A stretch of 46,005 nt of DNA from Bacillota bacterium (GTDB taxonomy: Bacteria; Bacillota; Clostridia; UBA1381). Each line of letters opens with the position of its first letter. Positions within the stretch are counted from its first letter, which is position 1. A program made the translations under genes and the position numbers. The notes below the pieces were generated by a model. The model was not told the DNA's origin. It did no database searches and saw nothing but the letters and a program-made list of their open reading frames with translations. The stretch covers positions 1-46,005 of the forward strand of contig JAQXIJ010000082.1 of the NCBI GenBank assembly GCA_029007725.1, read 5' to 3'. Below are positions 33,239-40,175 of this stretch, one piece after another.

Positions 33239-34099
33239 CTATGCCTTTCTGCTTATCAGCGTTTCTGCAAGGTTAATCAGTTCTCCTCTGTTTTCAAAAA
33301 CAGCCAGTGAATCAATGGCTTTTTGTGTATATTTGTTTACCATGTCGCGTGATTTTTCAAGTCCGCACAGAGTTATGTATGTGGACTTATGGTTCGCCGC
33401 ATCGCTGCCTATTGGCTTTCCCAAGTCCGCCTCACTGCCGGTTACGTCAAGAATATCGTCCTGAATCTGAAAAGCTATACCGAGGTTTAAGCAAAAAGAA
33501 TCCACAGCCGCTGTCTGATCCTCTTCTGCCTCCGCCAGAATTGCGCCAATAACACCGGCACTTCTTATAATCGCCCCGGTTTTTAAGCTATAAAGATATT
33601 TCAATAGCTCCATATCCTCATTTCTGCTTTCGATGTCCACTACCTGACCGCCTATCATGCCCTCAGTGCCGGAAGATTGCGCAAGAGCAGAAATCGCACG
33701 CAGTACTGTCTTTTTGCAGACTCCCGGTACATCGTATTCCGACACAATCTCAAAAGCCTTGTTAAGCAGCGCATCACCTGCAAGAATTGCTATTCCCTCA
33801 CCGAAAACCTTATGATTTGTCGGCTTTCCTCGGCGCAAATCGTCATTATCCATTGCTGGTAAATCGTCATGAATCAGCGAATAGGTGTGTATCATCTCTA
33901 TCGCACAGGCAAACGGCAACGCAATTGCAGGGTCTGCGCCGCACATCTTTGCCGTCATAAGCATAATAACGGGGCGCAGCCTTTTTCCTCTGGCAAACAG
34001 GCTATATTCCATAGCCTCATAAATTTTCTTCTGAGGCTTATCCTCAAACTTCATGTATGCATGAAGCGCTTTTTCCGTCATTTCTATATATTTCTGCAT
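33239..34099 (-). CDS. ispA: Polyprenyl synthetase (farnesyl/geranyl diphosphate synthase type)
   Basis: It condenses isopentenyl diphosphate with allylic diphosphates. It is 286 residues long, in the range of short-chain (C15) enzymes. The first aspartate-rich motif is SLIHDDLPAMDNDDLRRGKP with the DDLPAMDNDD pattern, and the second is IQDDILDVTG. KKTVLRAISALAQSS and GMIGGQVVDIE also fit. It sits three bases after xseB in the xseA-xseB-ispA order common in bacteria. Confidence 0.95.
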   Translation of the reverse strand: MQKYIEMTEKALHAYMKFEDKPQKKIYEAMEYSLFARGKRLRPVIMLMTAKMCGADPAIALPFACAIEMIHTYSLIHDDLPAMDNDDLRRGKPTNHKVFGEGIAILAGDALLNKAFEIVSEYDVPGVCKKTVLRAISALAQSSGTEGMIGGQVVDIESRNEDMELLKYLYSLKTGAIIRSAGVIGAILAEAEEDQTAAVDSFCLNLGIAFQIQDDILDVTGSEADLGKPIGSDAANHKSTYITLCGLEKSRDMVNKYTQKAIDSLAVFENRGELINLAETLISRKA

Positions 34100-34102
34100 A
34101 GT

Positions 34103-34306
34103 CTATTCCTCATTTGTAACAAAATCCTGTTTTTCTCCGTTTATCAAGACAGAAACACGTTTTTCTGCCTTATCAAGCATTTCATTACACTTTTTTGAAA
34201 GCTTTATCCCCTTTTCAAACATATCAAGGCTCTCTTCAAGAGTTGCGTCACCCTTTTCAAGCTTTGCAACTATTTCTTCAAGCTGTTTTATTGATTCTTC
34301 AAACAC
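34103..34306 (-). CDS. xseB: Exodeoxyribonuclease VII small subunit
   Basis: A 67-residue helical protein. The pattern FEESIKQLEEIVAKLEKGDA then LEESLDMFEKGIKLSKKCNE is the XseB fold. The start is GTG at 34306 with GGAGG eight bases upstream; the in-frame TTG at 34321 lies inside the ribosome site region and is rejected. It follows xseA directly. Confidence 0.95.
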   Translation of the reverse strand: MFEESIKQLEEIVAKLEKGDATLEESLDMFEKGIKLSKKCNEMLDKAEKRVSVLINGEKQDFVTNEE

Positions 34307-34321
34307 GAGTACTTCCTCCAA

Positions 34322-35500
34322 TCATTTTACAATACATTCCGCTGCGCCGTCGGCAAATTTTATTGTAAATTCGCTTCCGCTCGTCATTTCCGAAGCCGTT
34401 CGTATAACCGTGCCATCCGGCTTTTCGGCAACCGCATATCCGCGTGACATTACCGCAAGCGGACTTAGGGTGTCCAGCTTTGCACACGCGTTTGACAGCT
34501 GCTTTTTTCTATCCGACATAGAAAGTGAAAACGAATTTTCGACACGCCGCAAAAGGTTATCTATCTTTTGGCGGTAATCGTCTATTCTTCCCTGAGGTGT
34601 GCTGAGCGTCAGCTTTTCCACATACAGGCGCATGTTTTTTATAAGATTAATTTCCGATGTTTTAAGGCTGTTTTCCATCATGGAAATTTTCGAAATCAGC
34701 TCAATTTGCGACGGAACCGCAATTTCCGCTGCTGCAGACGGCGTAGGTGCTCGCATATCCGCAACAAAATCGGCAATTGTGAAATCGGTTTCATGGCCTA
34801 CCGCCGAGATTATCGGTATCTCGGAATCATATATTGCTCTTGCAACGACCTCCTCATTAAACGCCCACAGATCCTCAATGGAGCCGCCGCCGCGGCCGAC
34901 TATAAGCGTGTCTGCTGCCTTGGTTTTATTAAAATATTCAATTCCCTCCACTATGTTAGGTGCTGCTGATGCACCCTGAACCAGCGACGGAAAAATTATT
35001 ATTTCACAATAAGGATAGCGGCGTGTAATTACATTTATAATGTCACGCACGGCAGCTCCTGTTGTCGCCGTCACAACCCCGACTCTTTCGGGATACTTCG
35101 GAATCGGCTTTTTGTGCTGTGCATCAAACAGACCTTCCTGTTCCAGCTTCTTTTTCAGCTGTTCATATGCTATATACAACTCGCCTATACCGTCGGGAGT
35201 CATTTCGTTTATATACAGCTGATATGTTCCGCTCTGCTCATACACGCCTATTCTGCCGCGTGCCAGAACTTTCATTCCGTCCTCCGGATTAAACAAAAGA
35301 TGTGCCGCGGCACTTTTGAACATAACAGCCTTGAGTACTCCGCCTTCATCCTTTAATGTTATATACAAATGTCCCGAATAGTGCTGTTTAAAATTAGAGA
35401 TTTCGCCCTTTATCCAAATATCGTTTAAAACAGGCTGACCGTCAACCACGCGTTTCAAATATGCGTTAAGCTGACTGACCGTTGCAATAATCGGTTCCAT
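34322..35500 (-). CDS. xseA: Exodeoxyribonuclease VII large subunit
   Basis: The catalytic subunit for single-strand DNA degradation. It is 392 residues long. The N-terminal OB fold contains VSQLNAYLKRVV, IWIKGEISNFKQHYSGHLYI and YEQSGTYQLYINEMTPDGIG. The catalytic domain has VVTATTGAAVRDIINVITRR, LIVGRGGGSIEDLWAFNEEV and SAVGHETDFTIADFVADMRA with PTPSAAAE. A coiled coil follows (about 260-345). It pairs with xseB. Confidence 0.97.
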   Translation of the reverse strand: MEPIIATVSQLNAYLKRVVDGQPVLNDIWIKGEISNFKQHYSGHLYITLKDEGGVLKAVMFKSAAAHLLFNPEDGMKVLARGRIGVYEQSGTYQLYINEMTPDGIGELYIAYEQLKKKLEQEGLFDAQHKKPIPKYPERVGVVTATTGAAVRDIINVITRRYPYCEIIIFPSLVQGASAAPNIVEGIEYFNKTKAADTLIVGRGGGSIEDLWAFNEEVVARAIYDSEIPIISAVGHETDFTIADFVADMRAPTPSAAAEIAVPSQIELISKISMMENSLKTSEINLIKNMRLYVEKLTLSTPQGRIDDYRQKIDNLLRRVENSFSLSMSDRKKQLSNACAKLDTLSPLAVMSRGYAVAEKPDGTVIRTASEMTSGSEFTIKFADGAAECIVK

Positions 35501-35515
35501 ATCCGTCCCCTTTCA

Positions 35516-36448
35516 TTAAACCAAATCGCCCCGTACTTGCTCATTTGCACCCATTCGGCACAGTTCTGCGATGCCGACGGCATTGTCAGAGGAAAGCTCA
35601 GGCGATGCAAACATTACACGCGCATTTATATTTTCCGAAAGATATTTGCGCAAAAACGTATTTGATGCCACCCCACCGACAAAAAGCACATTTTTGCAGT
35701 CCGCGGCGGAAACCGCCTTTGCAAGGCTTTCTCCGATAAATTCAATTACCGACCGCGCCAAAACCGCCCTGTCCTCTGTTTCAGTCATAGAAAGAGCTTT
35801 TGTTTCAATCCCCGAAAAATTCATAAACGAACCGTCTACCGAGGTTTTAAAGCCGAGAGTTTTGCTTGTCGAAAGACTCAGATCGTCTAGTTCTTTTCCA
35901 CATGGAAATTTCATTCCGAGCTTTACACCAAGACGGTCAATCAGCTGCCCTGCTGAAATATCCTTTGTTCCGCCGATAATATCCGCAGCAAAATGGTTGT
36001 TTTTATAATGGCAGCTTAAAATCTCGGTTGTGCCTCCCGACAGATGAACCGTCAGAAAATCTTCTCCAAGCAAATTAAAAAATTCTCCCGATATTATTCC
36101 TGACATTATATGCCCGTCCTGATGGGAATATTCAAACAGCGGCACGCCGAGAGATTTTGCAATCACTCTTGCAAAGCTGTTTCCCACAATAAAAACCGGC
36201 ATATATGAGTTCTCCCTGTTTCTGGGCTTTGTTGAAACGCCAACCGCCTTTACATCAGTCATATCTATGTCAAGCATTTCAAACAGCTGTGGCAGCTCCT
36301 TAAGATGAACAAACACACCGTCCGACTGACGTATGCCGCGCATACCCTCTTTGACATCAATAATTTTTCGCAGATTTATCTCTTTTGCACCCGATACCGC
36401 AACGGAGGTTGTGTAGTTGGATGTATCTATCCCAATGTACAGACTCAT
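35516..36448 (-). CDS. Kae1/TsaD-like protein (TsaD paralogue type)
   Basis: A 310-residue ASKHA-fold protein. The N-terminal phosphate loop is YIGIDTSNYTTSVAV. The HXXXH metal site is EYSHQDGHIMSG, as in TsaD. HLSGGTTEIL, GQLIDRLGVKLGMKFPCGKE and VGGVASNTFLRKYL match Kae1 proteins, and SSDNAVGIAELC supplies the final metal Asp. It is shorter than true TsaD (about 340), and its position between nusB and xseA marks a Clostridia paralogue usually annotated O-sialoglycoprotein endopeptidase. It may act in tRNA t6A formation or something else. ATG overlaps the nusB stop. Confidence 0.85.
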   Translation of the reverse strand: MSLYIGIDTSNYTTSVAVSGAKEINLRKIIDVKEGMRGIRQSDGVFVHLKELPQLFEMLDIDMTDVKAVGVSTKPRNRENSYMPVFIVGNSFARVIAKSLGVPLFEYSHQDGHIMSGIISGEFFNLLGEDFLTVHLSGGTTEILSCHYKNNHFAADIIGGTKDISAGQLIDRLGVKLGMKFPCGKELDDLSLSTSKTLGFKTSVDGSFMNFSGIETKALSMTETEDRAVLARSVIEFIGESLAKAVSAADCKNVLFVGGVASNTFLRKYLSENINARVMFASPELSSDNAVGIAELCRMGANEQVRGDLV

Positions 36449-36855
36449 TTCCGTACCACACTCGCAAGCACACCGTTTACAAAGGATGATGAATCCGGCT
36501 CATCGAACTTTTTCGCAAGTTCTACCGCCTCGTTAATCGCCACCTTGTCCGGCACGTCTTCAACATACTTTATTTCATAAATTGCAAGCATCAGAACGGC
36601 TCTTGCTACCTTTGAAATCCTTTCTATCTTCCACCTGTCGGCAAGATTAGCACTGATTATTCCGCGCAGTTCGTCCTCATTGTCCATTACTCCCAGAACG
36701 ACATTTTTTATATACGGCATTGCCTCGGCAGATGCCGGAAGCTCGTTCAAAAGATTATCAAACAAAAAATCAACATCGTCCTTATGCTGATTCAGCTCAA
36801 AAATAAGCTTGAATGCCTCGCATCTTGCCTGGCTTCTCGAAAGTTTACTGCTCAT
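36445..36855 (-). CDS. nusB: Transcription antitermination factor NusB
   Basis: An all-helical RNA-binding protein of 136 residues for rRNA antitermination. Family segments are SRSQARCEAFKLIFELNQHK, WKIERISKVARAVLMLAIYE, VPDKVAINEAVELAKKFDEP and SSFVNGVLASVVRK. Its TGA overlaps the Kae1-like ATG (ATGA). It is the first gene of the nusB-Kae1-xseA-xseB-ispA run, with a promoter 58-86 bp upstream. Confidence 0.97.
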   Translation of the reverse strand: MSSKLSRSQARCEAFKLIFELNQHKDDVDFLFDNLLNELPASAEAMPYIKNVVLGVMDNEDELRGIISANLADRWKIERISKVARAVLMLAIYEIKYVEDVPDKVAINEAVELAKKFDEPDSSSFVNGVLASVVRK

Positions 36856-36912
36856 ACCTATACCTCATCATTACAAAAAAATTCCGAGCACTTTGCACAC
36901 TGCTACTATTTT

Positions 36913-36941
36913 ATTATACCCTTTTGACATCAAAAAAGCAA
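36913..36941 (-). promoter_or_regulatory. Promoter for the nusB operon
   Basis: TTGCTT (36941-36936), 17-bp spacer, TATAAT (36918-36913) on the minus strand. Confidence 0.65.
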
Positions 36942-36978
36942 GGCATATTACGCAAAAAGCGTTTTTTTGATTAAAATA

Positions 36979-37007
36979 TTGACTGTTTGTGTAAAATATG
37001 CTAATAT
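36979..37007 (+). promoter_or_regulatory. Promoter for the Ca2+/Na+ antiporter gene
   Basis: TTGACT (36979-36984), 17-bp spacer, TAATAT (37002-37007). It leaves a leader of about 97 nt before the ATG. Confidence 0.6.
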
Positions 37008-37010
37008 GGC

Positions 37011-37071
37011 TATACTTAAAGTATACGGATGTTCCGACAAATGCGTGTGCCTGACCTATCATTCGGTATAC
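37011..37071 (+). promoter_or_regulatory. Structured leader of the antiporter gene
   Basis: It holds a 15-bp inverted repeat TATACTTAAAGTATA (37011-37025) at the predicted transcription start, and a long-range pair GTATAC (37021-37026) / GTATAC (37066-37071) with ATG/CAT inside it, followed by GTTTTTC. The two structures share bases and could be alternatives. I do not recognise a known riboswitch class. Confidence 0.4.
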
Positions 37072-37111
37072 GTTTTTCAGCGCCCGTTTTTATTATGAAA
37101 GGTTTTTTATT

Positions 37112-38059
37112 ATGCATTTTTTATTGGTAACGGTATTATTCATTATCGGTCTTGTCCTGATAATCAAGGGCAGCGACTTTTTCGTCGACGCGGCGGCATG
37201 GTTTGCAGAAATTTCCGGCATACCCAAATTCATTGTCGGCGCGACGGTCGTAAGCTTTGCCACGACTCTGCCGGAGCTTTTGGTATCTCTTTTTGCATCG
37301 CTTCAGGGCAAAAATCTTATGGCTGCCGGAAATGCGGTCGGTTCGGTCACGGCTAATATAGGGCTTATCATGGCCATATCAATTGTCTGTATTCCGGCGG
37401 TGGTCAAGCGAAACGAGCTTGCATTCAAAGGCATTCTGATGGCAATCTGCTGTGCATTGCTTCTGGTGTTTGCCCGAACCGGAAACTTCGGGATTTTACC
37501 GAGTGTTGTAATGCTGTTCATATTCGCGGTGTTCATGACAGAAAACATAGCAGCGGCAAAAAAATCAATAACCGAAACAGAAACTGTTTCATCAACAAAG
37601 AAGGAAAAGCTCGAAAACCTTATAAAATTCATCATAGGTACAGCCGGAATAATTGTCGGCGCACAGCTGCTTGTTGATAATGGCACGGAAATAGCACGTA
37701 TGCTCGGTGTTTCTGATGGAATAATAGCAGTAACTCTGATTGCCGTCGGCACTTCGCTTCCAGAGCTTGTGACAACGATAACCGCAATAATCAAAAAGCA
37801 GTCATCACTCTCAATCGGCAACATAATCGGCGCAAACATAATTGACCTTTCGGTAATTCTTCCGGTATGCTCGTTGGTGGCAAAAGGAAACACGCCGATT
37901 GCACTCCAAACATATGCTCTTGACATTCCGGTCTGTCTTGCTATAATACTGATAGCGATTGTTCCGCCGCTAATAACAAAAAAATTCAGCCGTATCCAGG
38001 GAGTTGTTCTTCTCGTCTCCTATGCGACATATATAGTATACGTTTGTGCGGCGATGTAA
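37112..38059 (+). CDS. Ca2+/Na+ antiporter (CaCA family)
   Basis: A 315-residue membrane exchanger with about ten helices in two inverted halves. The first alpha repeat is GATVVSFATTLPELLVSLFA with GNAVGSVTANIG; the second is AVGTSLPELVTTITAI with SIGNIIGANIIDLSVI. The acidic ion-binding Glu is present in both (LPEL). A hydrophilic loop (about 148-170, SITETETVSSTKKEKLENL) separates the halves. It probably exports Ca2+ or another divalent ion in exchange for Na+ or H+. It is followed 17 bp later by a DJ-1 gene, likely in the same transcript. Confidence 0.93.
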   Translation: MHFLLVTVLFIIGLVLIIKGSDFFVDAAAWFAEISGIPKFIVGATVVSFATTLPELLVSLFASLQGKNLMAAGNAVGSVTANIGLIMAISIVCIPAVVKRNELAFKGILMAICCALLLVFARTGNFGILPSVVMLFIFAVFMTENIAAAKKSITETETVSSTKKEKLENLIKFIIGTAGIIVGAQLLVDNGTEIARMLGVSDGIIAVTLIAVGTSLPELVTTITAIIKKQSSLSIGNIIGANIIDLSVILPVCSLVAKGNTPIALQTYALDIPVCLAIILIAIVPPLITKKFSRIQGVVLLVSYATYIVYVCAAM

Positions 38060-38076
38060 AAAAAGGAGTGTTTTGT

Positions 38077-38610
38077 ATGATTTATGTACTGTTGGCCGAT
38101 GGGTTTGAGGACATTGAGGCTCTCGAGCCTGTAGATATTCTGCGCAGAGCTGAAATTCCGGTAAAGACGGTTGGTGTTGAATCTAAAACCGTTGTTGCTT
38201 CACACAAGACCAGCGTCAATGCGGACATCACCATTGACGAAGTAGAGAAAGATGATATGACCATGCTCGTTCTTCCGGGAGGCATGGGGCACAAACATCT
38301 TGACGAATCGGAAAAAGTCGAAGAACTGATAAGCTATGCTGCAGGGAACGGAATATACATTGCCGCAATCTGTGCCGCGCCGTCAATTCTCGGCAAGCGT
38401 GGCCTGTTAAACGGGAAAAAATACACCTGCTTCCCCGGATATGAAAAACTGATAACCGGCGGCATTCATTCCGATGACAAAGCGGTTCTCGACGGCAAGT
38501 TTCTGACTGCAAAAGGTGCCGGCTCGGCAAGTGAATTCGGATTTAAAATGGTAGAAATTTTTAAGGGAAAACACATAGCTGACAAAATTAAATCCTCCAT
38601 GCAGTATTAA
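38077..38610 (+). CDS. DJ-1 family protein (glyoxalase III/deglycase type)
   Basis: A 177-residue DJ-1/PfpI protein. The N-terminal Glu lies in LLADGFEDIEALEPVDIL. The nucleophile elbow cysteine is in YIAAICAAPSILGKRGLL, preceded by LVLPGGMGH. A late block, AKGAGSASEFGFKMVEIF, is typical of the YajL/DJ-1 branch. Members protect against reactive carbonyls or act as redox chaperones. ATG at 38077 has AAGGAG eight bases upstream. Confidence 0.93.
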   Translation: MIYVLLADGFEDIEALEPVDILRRAEIPVKTVGVESKTVVASHKTSVNADITIDEVEKDDMTMLVLPGGMGHKHLDESEKVEELISYAAGNGIYIAAICAAPSILGKRGLLNGKKYTCFPGYEKLITGGIHSDDKAVLDGKFLTAKGAGSASEFGFKMVEIFKGKHIADKIKSSMQY

Positions 38611-38643
38611 TTCTTATAGAAAACGGAAATTTTTATTTTTTTC

Positions 38644-38672
38644 TTGACATATGTCAAAAATACAAATATAAT
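38644..38672 (+). promoter_or_regulatory. Consensus promoter with palindromic -35 region
   Basis: TTGACA (38644-38649), 17-bp spacer, TATAAT (38667-38672), both exact. The -35 box forms one arm of a perfect 14-bp palindrome TTGACATATGTCAA (38644-38657), which may be an operator. Transcription would begin just before the riboswitch. Confidence 0.85.
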
Positions 38673-38678
38673 ATTACC

Positions 38679-38766
38679 GTAAAGGGGAGTAGTCTGCGCT
38701 ACAAGCGTTACTTCGGCGTCAATACGGCATTTTGCCCGCTGTTGTAGTAAAAGACAAGACTTTTAT
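38679..38766 (+). ncRNA. yybP-ykoY (Mn2+) riboswitch aptamer
   Basis: It carries the two invariant loops of this class: AAAGGGGAGUAG at 38681-38692 (L1), and GCGUCAAUAC (38716-38725) followed by a GGC-AUUUU-GCC hairpin and CGC (the L3 side). The 3' part GACAAGACUUUU closes helix P1 with the 5' UAAAG. The layout matches the L. lactis yybP RNA, where these loops hold Mn2+. An intrinsic terminator follows directly. Known members turn genes on with Mn2+. Confidence 0.85.
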
Positions 38767-38799
38767 TGTATTTTTTTAATGCAATAAAAGTCTTTTTTT
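38756..38799 (+). terminator. Regulated terminator of the yybP-ykoY riboswitch
   Basis: Perfect 13-bp stem AAGACTTTTATTG (38756-38768) / CAATAAAAGTCTT (38782-38794), then a T-run. Its 5' arm contains the P1 3' strand of the aptamer (GACTTTTA), so aptamer closure and terminator formation exclude each other: ligand present, read-through. Confidence 0.88.
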
Positions 38800-38836
38800 G
38801 TTCCCAAATAAATACATAGTAGGAGGAATTTTTAAA

Positions 38837-39958
38837 ATGGAGTTATTCTTTGAAAATCTTTATCAAATCCAATGGCAACACATTGTTATGTGGATAATAG
38901 GGGCGGTTTTGATTTATATTGCTGTCCGCAAGAACATGGAACCGTCACTGCTGCTGCCTATAGGCTTCGGCACCATTTTGGTGAACATTCCTTTTTCCGG
39001 GGCTGTGACTCAGACCATTAACGGGATTAAGGAAATCGGAATACTGGATGTTTTGTTCGACGCAGGAATTGCCAACGAGCTTTTCCCGCTGCTTTTGTTT
39101 ATAGGAATAGGCGCCATGATAGACTTTACACCGCTTTTGTCAAACCCGAAGCTTATGATATTCGGTGCGGCGGCACAGTTCGGAATTTTCTTTACTCTTT
39201 GCATTGCCTCATGGCTCGGATTTGATTTAAAAGATGCCGCATCAATCGCGGTTATCGGTGCGGCAGACGGCCCTACTTCTATTTTCGTTGCAAATTATTT
39301 TAACACAAAATACATTGGCGCAATAATCATAGTCGCATACTCATATATGGCGCTTGTTCCGATTATTCAGCCGTTTGTTATAAGGTTTTTAACCACAGAA
39401 AAGGAGCGTAAAATCCATATGCCTTACGCACAGAAAAACATATCAAAAACGGCGAAAATCATGTTCCCCATATTTATAACCGTAATATGCGGACTTATTT
39501 CTCCGCGCAGCATCGCTCTTATCGGGTTTTTGATGTTCGGTAACCTAATACGCGAATGCGGCGTGCTTGGCAGTCTTTCCGAAACCGCGCAGAAAGTACT
39601 TGCCAATCTCGTCACAATTTTTCTCGGTATAACAATAGCATCAAAAATGCAGGCTGCAACTTTTCTGACGGTTCAGACTCTTATGATTCTTCTTCTCGGT
39701 CTGGTTGCCTTCATATTTGACACTGCGGGCGGCGTTTGCATCGCAAAATTCATAAATATCTTCCTGAACAAAAAAATCAATCCGATGATAGGTGCAGCCG
39801 GAATATCGGCATTTCCTATGTCTGCAAGAACGGTGAATAAACTAGGACTCGAGGCGGACAACCAGAATTTTCTGCTTATGCACTCCGTTGCCGTAAATGT
39901 TTCGGGGCAAATTGCTTCAGTCGTTGCCGGCGGGCTTATACTAAAACTGTTCGGTTAA
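38837..39958 (+). CDS. Sodium-translocating decarboxylase beta subunit (OadB/GcdB/MmdB family), orphan
   Basis: A 373-residue membrane protein with about nine to eleven hydrophobic segments. Family hallmarks are AVRKNMEPSLLLPIGFGTIL, the IGAADGPTSIFVANYF block with the Asp that binds Na+, AYSYMALVPIIQP, GAAGISAFPMSARTV and the C-terminal HSVAVNVSGQIASVVAGGLI. In complete pumps this subunit couples decarboxylation on biotin to Na+ export. No carboxyltransferase or biotin-carrier gene is in reach; only a 45-residue partner follows. ATG at 38837 has AGGAGG ten bases upstream; an in-frame codon at 38798 lies in the terminator tail. A yybP-ykoY riboswitch controls it. Confidence 0.93.
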   Translation: MELFFENLYQIQWQHIVMWIIGAVLIYIAVRKNMEPSLLLPIGFGTILVNIPFSGAVTQTINGIKEIGILDVLFDAGIANELFPLLLFIGIGAMIDFTPLLSNPKLMIFGAAAQFGIFFTLCIASWLGFDLKDAASIAVIGAADGPTSIFVANYFNTKYIGAIIIVAYSYMALVPIIQPFVIRFLTTEKERKIHMPYAQKNISKTAKIMFPIFITVICGLISPRSIALIGFLMFGNLIRECGVLGSLSETAQKVLANLVTIFLGITIASKMQAATFLTVQTLMILLLGLVAFIFDTAGGVCIAKFINIFLNKKINPMIGAAGISAFPMSARTVNKLGLEADNQNFLLMHSVAVNVSGQIASVVAGGLILKLFG

Positions 39959-39973
39959 AGAGGAGGAAAAATT

Positions 39974-40111
39974 ATGTTTAATACAATTTCGCTTATGAAT
40001 GTGCTTCCAACAGCATTTGAAGGCTGGCTTCAGGTTTTTGCGGTCATACTTTTAATAATCGCTGCTACATATCTGCTTAACAAATTTACCTCGGATAAAG
40101 GCGATAAATAG
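39974..40111 (+). CDS. 45-residue one-helix protein downstream of oadB (OadG-like position)
   Basis: A small frame with AGGAGG eight to nine bases before the ATG and 15 bp after oadB. It starts MFNTISLMNVLPTAFEGWLQ, has one membrane helix (VFAVILLIIAATYLLNKF, residues about 21-38) and ends in charged SDKGDK. Position and topology recall the gamma subunit (OadG) that anchors sodium-pump decarboxylases, but it is about half the usual size and lacks the soluble tail. It is followed by a terminator, so oadB and this gene form a two-gene unit. Confidence 0.7.
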   Translation: MFNTISLMNVLPTAFEGWLQVFAVILLIIAATYLLNKFTSDKGDK

Positions 40112-40120
40112 AATATATGA

Positions 40121-40169
40121 AAAAGCTCTGCAGTATACATATTTTTTGTATAATACAGAGCTTTTGTAT
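40121..40169. terminator. Bidirectional terminator between the oadB unit and rodA
   Basis: Perfect 10-bp stem AAAAGCTCTG (40121-40130) / CAGAGCTTTT (40156-40165) serving both convergent transcripts. Confidence 0.85.
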
Positions 40170-40175
40170 ATTTTT

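Noticed and set aside
36871-37062. 63-codon minus-strand frame between nusB and the antiporter
   Set aside because: It overlaps the promoters of both genes, has no ribosome site and no family resemblance.
38798-38836. In-frame 13-codon N-terminal extension of oadB
   Set aside because: It begins inside the riboswitch terminator T-run and lacks a ribosome site, while AGGAGG precedes the ATG at 38837.
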